NCBI GenBank assembly: GCA_037157565.1
Contig: JAZHRO010000039.1
Span: 45,818,001-45,882,000, forward strand
Origin: Thalassia testudinum
Lineage: Eukaryota > Streptophyta > Magnoliopsida > Alismatales > Hydrocharitaceae
DNA length: 64,000 nt
Direction of reading: 5' to 3'
This document shows positions 22,816 to 34,816 of the stretch, in pieces (within the stretch, counting starts at the first letter, position 1; every line of letters starts with the position of its first letter). The translations under genes were made by a program, and so were the position numbers. The notes below the pieces were generated by a model. The model was not told the DNA's origin. It saw nothing but the letters and a program-made list of their open reading frames with translations, and did no database searches.

Positions 22816-23548
22816 TGATAAGCCTGTCAGAATAATAATTGTTCGTGATTTTGGGCTGATTCTCTTGGGCTTTGTTCCCAACGGCTATAGAACCCTTCCT
22901 AAGCCTTCCAAAGCCTTCCTAAGGCCTCTATAAATAGAGGGGAACCTTTGCAACACAAAAACACACCTAGAAACACCAAGACACACCTTGCAATATACTT
23001 TCAAACCTTTTTGTGTCCCTCTTTCTCTCTAAGCTCAAGTTCTACATCTTGAGAGCATCAAGCTGTTGCGCACCCGCTCTCCCGCCGTAGTCTACGAGAG
23101 CGAAGTTGCGCCGTCGCGTGGCTCACGCACCGCGTCATCAACTCGACACACTCCTTGCAAAGGGGAGTATCCTAATTCCTATAGAAGCTTAGGTTCAAAA
23201 TTACTTTGTTGGCTCTATAGGATTACTTGTTTCTTTTATCTTTGTTATTTGGTTGGGTATTCGCTCTGCGAATTCCCGTCTCCTTCGTGAGACAAAATCC
23301 TTCTCGTGGAGAGAAGGGGTTGAGGTACACTACCCTCGTTTAAAGTGATTCGGTTTAGTGGATTTTGATCAACTTGGTTGATCGGAAAATCCTAACTCGA
23401 GAGGGTTAGGTGGTGGTTTTCACCCGGTTTGGGTTTCCACCTAAAAATACTTGTGTACTTGTGTGATTGACTTTTTGTGAGTTTGTTTATTTTATTTCGG
23501 CAATTATTACATCACCCCCTCCTGGTAGGGCCGAAAAACTACACTGTC

Positions 23549-24371
23549 CACATCCGTCGACTTGGAACTGATGGCCAGTCGATTGGACAAGGTTTCTATC
23601 ATAGAAAAGAAGGTGGACGAGCTAACTCGGCATATGCAGCGAGCCACCTCTGTGCAGAACTCTTTTGCACGACCACCTCTGGCAAGGGAAACTGTGCAAA
23701 ACATCTACCACCAATCTTCTCAGGGGATGGGCCCGTATCCACCCCCATCTAACTCTCGGACCGGAGTGACCTCCGATCCATTCTACTCGAGTTGGGGGAA
23801 CTCTAAACCCTTGTATTCTGACTTTCCTGAGGTTCCTCAGACTTGCGAGGACCTCAACGCCATCCAGAATGACCCATTCTCTAATACCTACAACCCTGGA
23901 AGGCAAAATCATCCCAACTTTCAGTGGACGGGAAATTCTCAGACTCAAAGACCACCGTATCAGCCCCGTCCACAAGCCCCTCGTCCATATCAACCGCCTC
24001 AGCTTCGGTCCAATCCCACCTATCAAACCGGGCTAAACCTGGATCAAATGACTCTTATCCTTCAAGCACTGGCTGACATTCAAAAGATGAATGCGGCAAT
24101 GCAAAAACAGCACAAGGATGAGATCACAGAGGCTCTCAACCAATTGGCCCAAATGGCAAATTCCCGCCAACTTGGCACCCTTCCTTTGCAACCTCTGCCA
24201 AACCCAAATAACGTGCCGACCCAGAGGCGCATTATGAACCCAAATTCAAGCCACGCACATTTTATTTATCAGGCCCCTGCTGCTCCATCACCAGACGAGA
24301 TGGAAGCTTCGACATCTTATGCGGGATTTCAGCAGCAGCCACCCCTCTTACCAAACCCAAACCAAAACTAG
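23549..24371 (+). pseudogene. gag: Athila gag, C-terminal part, resumed after insertion
   Basis: It continues the gag frame directly after the CTGTC duplication. The sequence has ELMASRLDKVSIIEKKVDEL, a Pro/Gln-rich linker, the Athila-typical TYNPGRQNHPNFQW block, and a QPRPQAPRPYQPPQ stretch before a helical NQLAQM region. It ends at a TAG at 24369. The same frame still reads PFPEAL-like linker sequence up to about 24570, so the stop is a decay mutation or the gag-pol boundary. Confidence 0.85.
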
Positions 24372-24577
24372 GTCGGATTAAACTCTGTAACGACATGTAC
24401 TGGTAAAGCAACCCAAGACCCACATTATCCAAACCACTCCAAGCCTGGTAGTAGCCAAAACACTAGGATAGTTATCCAGCATACCCTTGTCCCAGATCAA
24501 GAACCTAGACCTGTTCTAAAGGAACCAACTAGGATTCCATTTCCTGAGGCCTTGACTAAAGGAAAAAGTAACCAAAC

Positions 24578-25196
24578 CCGTGGCCCCCGAGGAGGATCTA
24601 GTCAAGCTCTTTGAACAGGTCCAGATAAACATCCCCTTGATGGATGCAATTCGCCACATACCGGCTTATGCAAGATTCCTGAAAGACGTATGTACACCTA
24701 AACGTAAGCCGCGAACCAAGGATGGGAATCCGATCGTACTGTCAAAGCAAGCCAACTCTATCATCTTGAGTAAACTCTCACCCAAGGCTAAAGACCCAGG
24801 AACTCCCCTGATTTCTTGTAAAATTGGTGAAACCCAATTTGACAGAGCCTTACTAGATCTAGGTGCCTCCATAAATCTAATACCTACATCCCTCCTTGAC
24901 CACCTTAAAGAGTCCGAACTAAAATCGATTGAGGTGACGTTGCAGTTAGTCGATTGATCCATCAAGTCACCTAAAGGAATACTCGAGGGTGTCATTGTTA
25001 GGGTACAGGATTTCTACTTCCCGGTGGACTTCATAGTTTTGGACATGGATGCACCTGAGAACCCAAGGGACACACCAATCATATTAGGGAGACCCTTTTT
25101 GGTCACTGCTAAGGCCAACATAAACTACGAAGAGGGCCAAATAGAATTAAAATTTGGGAATCAAACTCTGAAGATTGACATCTTTAAGGCCCAATA
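24578..25196 (+). pseudogene. pol (PR): Athila aspartic protease
   Basis: The catalytic motif reads LLDLGASINLIP (Asp at 24856-24858), like the DLGAS motif of Athila proteases. It is followed by PRDTPIILGRPFL, the second half of the family signature. The frame differs from gag, with the shift near 24570. Stops at 24955 (TGA) and 25195 (TAA) interrupt it. The enzyme would cut the polyprotein. Confidence 0.85.
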
Positions 25197-25409
25197 AGGG
25201 ATTAATTGCGGGCTTATAGAGCAAATATGTGATATCAGAGCCGTGGTTGATGAATTGCATACAGAGGACAACCTGATTATCCCTAATCAACCACTAGAAG
25301 ATCAAAACCCGCAAACAGAGGAGTGCGAACATGATCTAGACACACCCATGACTCCGACCTTTGTTCCTAATACAAACCCCAATTCACCCGCTGCTGCTGA
25401 CAATCTGCC

Positions 25410-26530
25410 ATGGAACTCAAGCCCCTTCCCAAGCATCTGAAGTATGTCCTTTTAGGTTCCAATCAGACGTTTCCTATGATTATCAACTCCCGACTCACAA
25501 CTGATCAGGAATCCCGTCTAATTACTGTTCTCCAGCAACATCGTAGAGCCATTGGATGGACTCTCGATGTTTTGACTGGCATAAGCCCTTCGTACTGCAC
25601 ACATCAAATCTACACAGAAGAGGGCGCACGACCTTCAAGAGAAATGCAGAGACGTTTAAACCCTAACCTGTAGGAGGTCGTGAAAAAGGAGATCATAAAG
25701 TGGTTAGATGCAAGGATCATCTACCCGATCTCCGACAGTCGTCGGGTGAGTCCAATACAGGTGGTGCCTAAAAAGGCCTGACTTACCATCATCACGACTG
25801 AAACCGGAGAGGTCATTCCTACCCGAATAGCTAACTCGTGGAGAGTCTGCATTGATTACAGAAGACTCAATTCCTCCACGAGGAAGGACCATTTCCCACT
25901 ACCGTTTATTGATCAGATCCTCGAGAAACTAGCGAGAAATAGGTTCTGCTTTCTTGACGGGTACTCCGGTTACAACCAGGTGGCAATCCATCCAGAAGAC
26001 CAAGAAAAGACCACATTCACCTACCCCTTCGGGACGTACGTGTTTCTAAGGATGCCTTTCGATCTCTACAATGCACCCGCAACCTTTCAGCGATGCATGC
26101 TTGCCATATTCTCAGATATGGTAGGTGATTATCTGGAAGTCTTCATGGATAACTTTTCAATTTTTGGAGCACCATTTGACGATTGCCTCCAACACTTGGT
26201 CCAAATACTCAGGTGATGCATCGATGTGCATTTGTTCTTTCCTGGGAAAAGAGCCATTTCATGGTGCCTGAGGGAATTGTCCTGAGACATCTAATCTCGG
26301 AGAAAGGCATCCAAGTCGATCGAGCTAAGGTTAACCTGATTTCTAAGCTCCCGATGCCTAGCTCGATTAAGGACATTCGATCCTTGTTGGGGCACGTTGG
26401 TTTTTACCATCGATTTATCCCTGATTTTTCAAAAATCACGCTCCCCCCTGACCACTCTTCTCTCCAAAGATGTGCCTTTCAAATTTCCAAGGAATGCACT
26501 CAAGCATTTGAGATCCTTCGTGACTGAGTC
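25410..26530 (+). pseudogene. pol (RT): Athila reverse transcriptase, catalytic Asp lost
   Basis: The RT blocks are in order: KKEIIKWLDARIIYPISDS, WRVCIDYRRLNSSTRKDHFP, FLDGYSGYNQVAIHPEDQEK, TYPFGTYVFLRMPF, then EVFMDNFSIFG. The last should be an xxDD box. Its second Asp is Asn (AAC at 26151-26153), which removes a metal ligand. Stops at about 25671 and 25779 and a frame change near 26200 also break it. Confidence 0.9.
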
Positions 26531-26945
26531 ACCCAAGCCCTGATCCTACAGTCCCCTGATTGGTCTCAACCCTTTGAGATCATGTGCGATGCATCTGCCT
26601 TCGCTGTAGGAGCGATTTTTGGGCAGAAAATTGACGGGAAACCCGTGGTCATTTACTACGCTAGCAAAACACTGGACGAGGCTTAGCGTAACTACACGGT
26701 TACTGAGAAAGAGCTGCTAGCTATAGTATTTGCCCTAGAAAAATTCAGATCATGCCTTCTGGGTTCCCGTGTTATCATATACTCGGATCACACAGCTGTG
26801 AGGCATCTCCTTGCAAAGAAGGATGCGAAACCTCGATTAATCCGATGGATCTTGCTGTTGCAAAAATTTGACCTCGAGATTCACGACAAAGCGAGAAAGC
26901 AAAATGTGGTAATTGATCACTTGTCCCACCTTCCTTCTAAAATAA
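26531..26945 (+). pseudogene. pol (RH): Athila RNase H
   Basis: It has the family landmarks IMCDASAFAVGAIFGQ, VIYYASKTLDEA, NYTVTEKELLAIVFALEKF, IYSDHTAVRHLLAKKDAKPR and LIRWILLLQKFDLEI. Visible acidic positions in CDAS, EKEL and YSDH are retained. The later DALS box reads DHLS. A TAG (about 26684) replaces the Gln before RNYTVTEKEL. Confidence 0.85.
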
Positions 26946-28305
26946 TTGACCCTTCCGGACTCATCACAGAACACTTTCCTGATGAGCACCTCCTGACTAT
27001 CAATACAGGCCTTCCATGGTTCACAGATATAGTGAATTACCTGGCATTACATCAGATCCCATCTAATTGGCCAAAGGCCAAGAAGGACAAATTGCGTTCC
27101 GATGCCAAGTATTACCTGTGGGAAGATCCGTATCCATTCCGCATTGGTGCTGATCAGATAATTCAACGGTGTGTCATGGAAGTAGAAATCAAAGACATAC
27201 TCTCCTTTTGCCATGGCTAAGCATGCGGTGGACATTTCTCAGGACATAAAACCGCATCAAAAGTCCTCCAGTGTGGCTTTTACTGGCCCACAATTTTCAA
27301 GGATGCATACGATCACTGTAAGGCATGTACCCGTTGCCAGACCTTGGGCAGCATGAGCCATCGAGACATGATGCCTCTACAGCTGATCCTAGTATGCGAG
27401 ATTTTTGACATCTGGGGGATCAATTTCATGGGACCCTTCCCTATCTCGGATGTCTTCTAATACATCTTACTCGCCGTTGACTACGTGTCCAAGTGGATAG
27501 AAGCCAATCCGACCCGAACCAATAATCATAAGGTTGTTATCAAATTCATTCATCAAAACATCTTCTCAAGGTTCGGGATTCCACGAGTAATAATTTCCGA
27601 CGGAGGGACCCATTTTACAAACGCTCAGTTCAGGTCACTGATGACCAAATACGAGGTGTCGCATCGAATCTCTACTCCCTGTCACCCCCAAACCAATGGT
27701 CTAGCTGAGCTATCAAACTAAGAGATCAAGAAAATACTTCAGGTTACTATTCGACCTGACAAAAAAGATTGGTCTTCTCGGCTTCCGGAAGTATTGTGGG
27801 CCTATAGGATCGCCCACAAGACCCAATTAGGAATGTCTCCCTTCAGATTGGTGTACGAGAAGACATGTCACCTCCCCGTTGAATTGGAGCATAAAGCCTA
27901 TTGGGCAGTACGGAATTGCAATTTAGATCTTTCTAAGGCTGGAACCCACAGAAGGCTTTAAATATGTGAGATCGATGAATTACGCCATGATGCGTATGAG
28001 AACTCGCTAATTTACAAAGAACGGGTTAAAGCTTTTCATGACAAACACATTTCTAGAAAGATCTTTCATCCTAGTCAAAAGGTTTTACTCTTTGATGCCC
28101 GACTCAAATTATTCCTAGGAAAGCTACGATCTAAGTGGGTCGGACCCTACCTAGTCCGACAAATCTTTAGAAATGGAACCATTGAAATCAGCCCACTCAA
28201 CCACAATTCCAAACCCTTTGTTGTGAACGGTCAGAGACTCAAACTATTCATTGACATGACCGATACAAATTTGGCTGAGTCATCCTTTACCCTCCATTCT
28301 CCTTG
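26946..28305 (+). pseudogene. pol (INT): Athila integrase, first catalytic Asp lost
   Basis: It shows the zinc-binding region (GGHFSGHKTA ... CKACTRCQTLG) and the DDE core. The first Asp should sit in WGIDFMGPF but reads WGINFMGPF (AAT at 27422). The second is intact in IISDGGTHF, and the Glu sits in QTNGLAELSN. The C-terminal region (PYLVRQIFRNGTIEI) runs to about 28260. Stops lie at about 27218, 27459, 27719 and 27959. Confidence 0.9.
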
Positions 28306-29900
28306 AGCTCATTGCGCCTAGCTGATGGCATAAAACTCAACGCTTAACGGGAGGCAACCCATCATACTTTAAAAAACCAGAAACCTTTTCTTACATTTCT
28401 ACGTGGAATTCATATTGCACTTTAGGGTTCATCCATTAGAACAGCCGACTTCACCTCAAGTACCCCTACCCGAGATTGGAAATCGTTCGCAACAGTCACT
28501 TCGATCCGTTCGCTCACCCAACACCTGTCCTAATGCATGAACTAAGCTGAAATCGAACCCACCTAATTTACAATGGGGACATTGCAAATCTTAGGCATGG
28601 AGGGGTATGAAAGTGCAAACTGTCAAGAAAATTCATATCAAGAAAAGGTTTCAACTCAAAAAAAAAATCTTGGAAAAGAAAAAAAAAAGAAATAAGGAGG
28701 GGGGAGAAACAATTCGGGCCATACAAAATGAGAGGAGGAAAAGAGCAAAATGCCAAAAAAAGGAGCACAAAATGAAAAAGAAAAAGAGATAGTCATTAGT
28801 AAAAGATTAAGGGATTAACTGAAGTTCTAGACCAGATCAAGAAAAGAGAAAAATAAAAGAAAAGTGCTAAGAAGACATAACAAGAGATTAGCAGGAACGC
28901 TAGTCTTAGGCCTCTTGGGCTAGATTCTTTAGCTTAAAAATTCACGTATCCGCTAAAATCTGGATAATCCTCAAAAGGTTAGGGAAGATACGAAGCTTAA
29001 GTATTAGGTCTAAGGCTTAGGAAGTATTCAGCCTCGTTTACTGACCTTCGATTTGCGGGATTCGGTAACCTAAGCACCCCAATTCACACACAGTCTGGTT
29101 CAGTGAGCATAAATATCAAAATCACGCAAAAAGCGTTTCAATGTTCTGAAAAAGTCACTTAGTTTAGGAGTGGCCGATCAACACAAGTTGATTTGGACGA
29201 GTTCCCGGCGCGAAGAGGCGGGAAATTCCCCTCGAAGATGCGTAACAACATATCATCTCCTCGGTGCTTGTCTCCTAGGATATTTAAATATCCTACCGAG
29301 GGCATGTAAGCACTCTTCTGGTTCAAATATCATGGGTGGCATTATCATGAAATGTCGATCGCCAGGGTCTGAATTCGGCCACAGAACGCCATGGGAGGGA
29401 TTATCTCGAAATCTCGAAAGCCAGCGTTCTGGGGGTTGCCATGGGCGGTGCTATCTCGAAGCATCGATAGCCAGGGACCCTTGAGGATTGATGATGGGGA
29501 CGAGGAATCCAATACAGGCCGTGTTGAGAAGCCAATCTGAAGCTAAAAATAAAAAGAAAAGAGAGAGAAAACTCTCCAAACAAATAAAACTTCTGTCTCT
29601 CTCTTACAAAAACGCATTGCAAACTGAACCTAGGCTAAAAATGTCTCAAGCACGGGTGCTTTAATCGCAGAGTCCAACAAACCCTAGGATAGTTTCTGCG
29701 GGCCTTAAAAACCTTTGCGGAAGACTGAGGCTAAAGCAGGTCTGGTCCGGATTTTGGTGGATACTTGAGTACCTCTAGGCCTATTGTCAGCATTCTAACC
29801 TAATCACAAAAGAAAAAGAAAAGCACTTATCATAGCTGATGACTGACACTCAGGGTCTATAACAGAAGTTAAAACCTTGAAATTTTGCTAAGGGACTAGC
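28306..29900 (+). other. Athila 3' noncoding region; no env-like gene
   Basis: It begins with the lineage-typical TAGCTGATGGCATAAAACTCA...GGGAGGCAACCCAT. It then holds A-rich DNA (28600-28800) and three imperfect block repeats (about 29331-29477), each with CCATGGG and TCGA...GCCAG. Some Athila elements carry an env-like ORF here; I see none. Confidence 0.65.
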
Positions 29901-29920
29901 AAAAGCTAGGCATGGGGGTA
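29901..29920 (+). promoter_or_regulatory. Polypurine tract of the Athila element
   Basis: AAAAGCTAGGCATGGGGGTA directly precedes the 3' LTR, in the same sequence setting (TTTGCTA.GGGACTAGC) as the tract at 20694. Confidence 0.85.
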
Positions 29921-32655
29921 TGATGAGAGCCTCATCATGAGCCCTAACTAGCTCATTTGACCCAAGAAAGAGAATAAAAGCTCCTACATAACCTAGAGAA
30001 GGGCTTAACGGAAGGAATAACTCTTCTAAGAGGAAAACATGAAATAAAGGTTAAAACTGTAATTTTACCATTGCAGTACATAAACGGAATTTCTCAGAGG
30101 TAGAACATAGGTCAAATGGTCTGAATAAGATAAAAAGTAGGTTGGTTTAATCAGAAATGGGTTTATGTGCAAACCAGGAATTAAATGACATCTTGTAACC
30201 TTAAAACAGACCCGTTTAATTCAAAAAGGTTCCGGTCAAGATAAAAATCAAGTAAACCCTCTAAAATTCATGGAAAAATATCCTCTAGGGCTTAGAACAT
30301 TCAATTTGGCCTTTGGAACCTAGTTTGACATAGATTGGGGTCCTAATTCATCAATTGACCTAATTTTGGTTTTTTACGCAAAATGTCTAGTTAAACGTGG
30401 TTAAACATAAAATCCAACTTCATCATTGGATTTCTTAGGTCCAAATTAGGTTTGTACCAAAATTTGGACTTAAGGGAAGGTCATCTTGACCTACTTTGCA
30501 AATTAGTACACCCAATTACATTTTGCTCCCTATCTTTTGAAAATCATTACACATACCCCCTAACTTCCTCGCCACACTTACAAATAGGTCCCTCCAGCGT
30601 TAATGGGGAGCAATCCTTCTCCAGCGAGGAAGGAAGGGGGAATACTCCCTGATCCATCAGAGATCTCCCAAATTTGGAAGGGAGATTCTCTGAGGAATCC
30701 CCTTCCATCTGAGCCCAATCACAAACTTTGATATCTATCCAATCTCTCGTGCGAACGCACGAGAGATTTGGAATCCCAACTACCTTCCTTCTCCGGTGAG
30801 ATGTCGATGGCAGAAGGCTTGCCCTCCACGCACTAGAAGCTCGGCCAGCACTTATAAAAGGACCCCCGACCCTCCGTGAATCTCTCAAACTTGTTTTGGC
30901 TGTAGAATCCTCCAAATTCATCTCCCCTCTCTCTGGCCAAATAGCCCGCAAGCTCCGGCGATTCTTCCTCCTCCCTCTCGTCACTCTGCTGCCATGCCAG
31001 CAGCAGGGTTCACTCTGCCTCGTCTTCCCGCGTCGCGCCACTCCAGCGCACGCCTTCCTGTCCTCCTCCTCGTCGCCGTTATCTCCCTCAGGGCCATCTT
31101 CTCCGACGACGGCACAAATGAGCCGTCCGTCTCCATTTCCCCCCTTCACTCCCAACAATCCAGATAAGCTCCCCGTCTTCCACTCTTTCATTTTCCTCAT
31201 TCTATTTCACACAACACCCCTCGACCATCACTGTCCACCGCCATCTTCCTCATCTCCGGCCACCCTCCGGCGAGACGCCTCCATCACTCTGCAGCCCCAC
31301 ACGTCTCGCCAACCACCGCACAACCTCCGCCACACTCCACTGAACATCCTCCACTCATCCACAGACCCTCTACACCACCACAACTGCCCCCCGAGCTAAC
31401 CCATCCGTCCAGCCACAGAGCGACCTAGGCACGCACGCCTAGGCCGCCCCGCGGCCTACTACCTACCGCCTCACCTTCACCATGACACGACGAAGGTCCT
31501 CCTGTGGTCTAATAGAGCTGCAAGCTTTATTTTGTGTTGAGCAGGGTCTGAGCTCCAACCACCATTAGCAGTGACTCGAGGAGGTTGCAAGCTCACTCCA
31601 GGCTGAAGGACTTCAGGATTCCAGGTCCAGCAGATTCGAGGAGGTCTTGCGAAGTCAGTTGTTCCAGCAAGTGGAGCTGCGAGGCCTGCAGCTGCTGCAA
31701 TTGGAGGAACGATCTCCTGCAGACGCACGAGCAAAAGCAGTGGAACATTAATCCCACCTCGATAAGTCGTAAGGCACTTGAGTAGTTCAAATTGATTTTG
31801 TGATATCGTATGGTTGCCTCTAATACATTGGGGTGAGGTCCCTCCTCACCTATACACGCACCTCGTCCGTGACTTCATCCCGCGGACCTGGTGACCCGAC
31901 TCGACGACCCTCCTGAGCACTCCTCGCGCACCACACCCACGCCGGTGCGCCTGGACCCGGGCGCACGACGCGACCCGATAACCAGGCTCTGGGAGAGAGT
32001 ACCAAAGAGAGATTCAGAGAGAAAGAGACGTGCGGGATGGGTAGGGGAGTGGGTTTTGTTGTGTGGTGCTTGTGCGGGAAGAGGACGCTAAGGAGGAAGC
32101 AGCAAGAGAAGGAAGCAAGGACTTAGCCGTTGCAAGCAAAGAAGAAGGACTCCCTATAGCAGAGGTGCGACAAACCAAGAGAAAGAAGAAGAGAGAGATC
32201 AAGGGGCAGACACAGAGGAGAAGCAAGAAAGCAAAGGAAGAAGAGGAAGAAAAAGAAGAAGGCAACCTAAGAAGAGGCCAAGCCAGGATTTAGCCGCAAG
32301 AAGAGAATCAAGAAGAGAAGGAAAAAGAAGAAGAGCAGAAGCGGCTAAGAAAAAGAAAAGGAGACCAACAGAAGAGAAGAATCTGAGAAATAACTTTAAG
32401 ACGTCTGATGCAATATCAGGCGTCCATTCTTTTTGAGCAATTTCTTTCCATATCATTATCATGTTACTTCTATTGAACTAGTCATTTCTTTTTATTTAAA
32501 AGTTGTGTTCTCAAGTTTTGGAATACTCAAATTGCTCCATGTGTTCGACCTCGGATGCTCTGATTTTCGAGTTATAAATTTTTATTTGTTTTGGCGGAAA
32601 GTTCACCTATATTACAACGAGATATCTGTTAAAACACGATCTAGCCACGTGAACA
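29921..32655 (+). repeat. 3' LTR of the Athila element
   Basis: It matches 9448-12190 throughout, starting TGATGAGAGCC and ending CACGTGAACA. A GACGTC/GGCGTC pair at 32399 and 32418 corresponds to the pair at 11934 and 11953. Purine-rich and GC-rich sections lie in the same order as in the 5' copy. Confidence 0.9.
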
Positions 32656-34816
32656 AATGTCCATAACGACGTTTGATTCTTTAAATCTAGAACCCTGTTT
32701 GGATTTGATCAAAACAGGAACGAATTCATCCTTTATTAAACATCCAATAAACTAATCAGACGTCTTATGTGAGAATATCAGATGTCCTTTCGATCCAATG
32801 AAATCAGTTTAGGATGGCCTACAGTATTAGACAACCAAAATTATAATCATACGTCCAATAAGACGTCTGATCCTAAAATTAGACATCTAATATTGCTGTC
32901 AGACTCATCATTACCCTGATTTGTGGTGGATTTCATCCTAATCTCTTGGGATTTGTCTCCAACGGCTAGGAGAACTCTCCCAAGTGTTCTTGAAGGTTCC
33001 AAACTTACCTATAAATAGACTACAACTCCTCTTAGGCAAAAAACACACCTCTTGAGATTTAATTCCCTTAGAAAAATCACTTGCTCACTATTCTAAGCTT
33101 CATCTTGCCCTTGTGCTGTGCCAACACTTTGATCAAAGGGCAAATCCATACTCCCGACTCACTCCGTTCTGCAAATCCTCAGGGAGTTCTTTACATGCTT
33201 AGCAGATAAGAAAGTAATTAAAGTATTAGGGTGCTCTATAGGTGTTGTTTTACTTCTTATTTTTGTACTTTGGGTATCCAGCCTGTTGGGTACCCATCTC
33301 TTCATTTTGAAGGGAGAAACCTCCGTTTAGGGATCGGAGGTGGGATTTGTAATTGAGGTACACTACCTTCGTTTAAGTAGTGTGGTTAGTGGATTGATCA
33401 CCTCGTGATCAAAAATCCTAAGTCAAGGGATTAGCTTAGGTGGTGGTTTTCACCTATCTTGGGTTTCCACCTAAAAATCTGGTGCCATCTTTGAATTTTT
33501 TGAATTACAATATAATATAATTTCACTATTCACTCTCCCCTCTGGTGCAATTTCAGAATTCACAACATTAATCGCATTCAGAATCAATGAGTATAATAAA
33601 TTGATCATAAAATAGATATTCAATGAATAATAACCTACTCAAATTGATATTCAATGATAAATATAAGTATCTCAATAATTCACAATGATAAAACGAAGTC
33701 AAGACAAAATAATGGTAATTTGAATAACTAATTATTAGCCCTAATCAAACATACATCTCAGATCTTAATTATATCAAATAAATAAACAGTAGATTGAATG
33801 TTATAGTGATCAGACGACAAATGATCATCAATAAGCACAGGCACAAGGCTTTTAAGCCTTTCCTTCTTCTTAACTTCTCTGCTTCTCTTCTCTTCTTCTT
33901 CTTTCCTTCTCTTCTTAAGGCTTTCTTCTCTCCTTCTCAGGCTTTCTTCTTCTTTCCTTCACAACACATGGGACCAGCTTCCTCAACAACTAAGTGTCGC
34001 ACAAGGCACAGCTACAGAGAGAAAAATCCTCCCCCGCTCTCTCACAAGTTCCTCGTCTTTTTTCTCTCTCAGACCCAATGTAATCGGGTATAGTTATCGG
34101 GTTATCAGATTAGGTACAGGAACCAGGGCTACCAAGCATGGGAGGTAACCGAGGAGTGAGTAGGTGTAAGTGAAGAGAGACCCAACCCCTCGTGTGTTGG
34201 GTGATAAGCACTATACACAAAAACAATTTAAGTGTAGCTGCGTGCTCGTCCTTCACCGATGTGGGACTAATCCCACTGCTCTTTTCCTCATGCGAAGTTG
34301 CAGCATCTTGCTAAAGGAGATGCCTCCAATTGGCGAATCTACTGAGGCCTCGAGTCTCAATTGAGGTTGCAGGTCGATGTACAAGCACCATCCACATCAC
34401 TTGGAGGTGAACTTGAGGGCTATTGTGGCCGGAGGCAAGCGATCGTGGACAGAGACGATGGCGGCGGTGGCGATGAATCGGCGATGACTTCAAATCACAA
34501 GAACGGCCTCACGGCCACATTAGAATACCTCAGGAGGATCGCATAGTGTTGGCAAATTTGATGGTGGTCTTTGCGTGGAGTTTGGCGGCGTGTGGAGGGT
34601 GGATGGTGATGGAGATGAAGCGCGGAGGAGGTGGTGTTCGGTGGAGCGTTTGGATGGATGGAACGACGAATAAGGATGGGGGTTTGGTTCGCGGAGGTGA
34701 GGCGGATCTTGTGGAGGTGTTGGCTAGGCATTTGGTGCGGTGGAGCATCAGGGAAACCTCACCGGAGGGCGGTCGGATGTGGAGAAGATGGAGGGTGGCG
34801 ATCACTCTTTCGTTGG

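Larger units (their letters stand above)
14073..23543 (+). mobile_element. Solo LTR B (SIRE-like Ty1/copia), split by the element at 14701
   Basis: It starts TGTTGGTGC, followed by GTTTTGATGATAACAAAAC, and ends GAAAAACTACA. Perfect CTGTC duplications flank it (14068-14072 and 23544-23548), inside the Athila gag. The pieces (14073-14700 and 22495-23543) total about 1.68 kb. It shares its end blocks and GACGTC pairs with solo LTR A. The beginning and the CCCCCTCCTGG-type end resemble SIRE/Maximus LTRs. A TATAAATAGAGGGG promoter box lies at about 22931. No copia coding DNA is attached. Confidence 0.85.
9448..32655 (+). mobile_element. Full-length but dead Athila-type Ty3/gypsy retrotransposon
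   Basis: It has two 2.74-kb LTRs, a tRNA-Asp primer site, gag, protease, RT, RNase H and integrase in gypsy order, and a purine tract before the 3' LTR. No env-like gene is seen. Its gag is split by solo LTR B, so the element's own DNA is about 13.7 kb. The target flanks are GACGT (9443-9447) and AATGT (32656-32660), a 5-bp duplication differing by two transitions. The site lies inside a CAGACGT motif of solo LTR A. The first 135 bp of the LTRs differ at roughly 5 percent by eye, so it is older than the element at 14701. Many stops, two frame changes and lost catalytic Asp residues make it inactive. Confidence 0.9.
8718..33555 (+). mobile_element. Solo LTR A (SIRE-like Ty1/copia), split by the Athila element
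   Basis: It starts TGTTAGTTC and ends TTTCA, with perfect GAATT duplications at 8713-8717 and 33556-33560. The two pieces (8718-9447 and 32661-33555) total about 1.63 kb, close to solo LTR B. Both share a GTGGTGGTTTTCACC...TTGGGTTTCCACCTAAAAAT block near the end, a GAGGTACACTACC block and many CAGACGTCTG motifs. SIRE/Maximus copia LTRs often begin near a TTTTGATGAT.. motif and end just before CTCCCC..-type sequence, as here. The family call is therefore inferred, and no coding region is attached. Confidence 0.8.

Noticed and set aside
22940..23345. Possible host gene start after the TATAAATAGAGGGG box
   Set aside because: It is the promoter and leader part of solo LTR B. The same arrangement appears in solo LTR A (TATAAATAGACTAC at about 33012).
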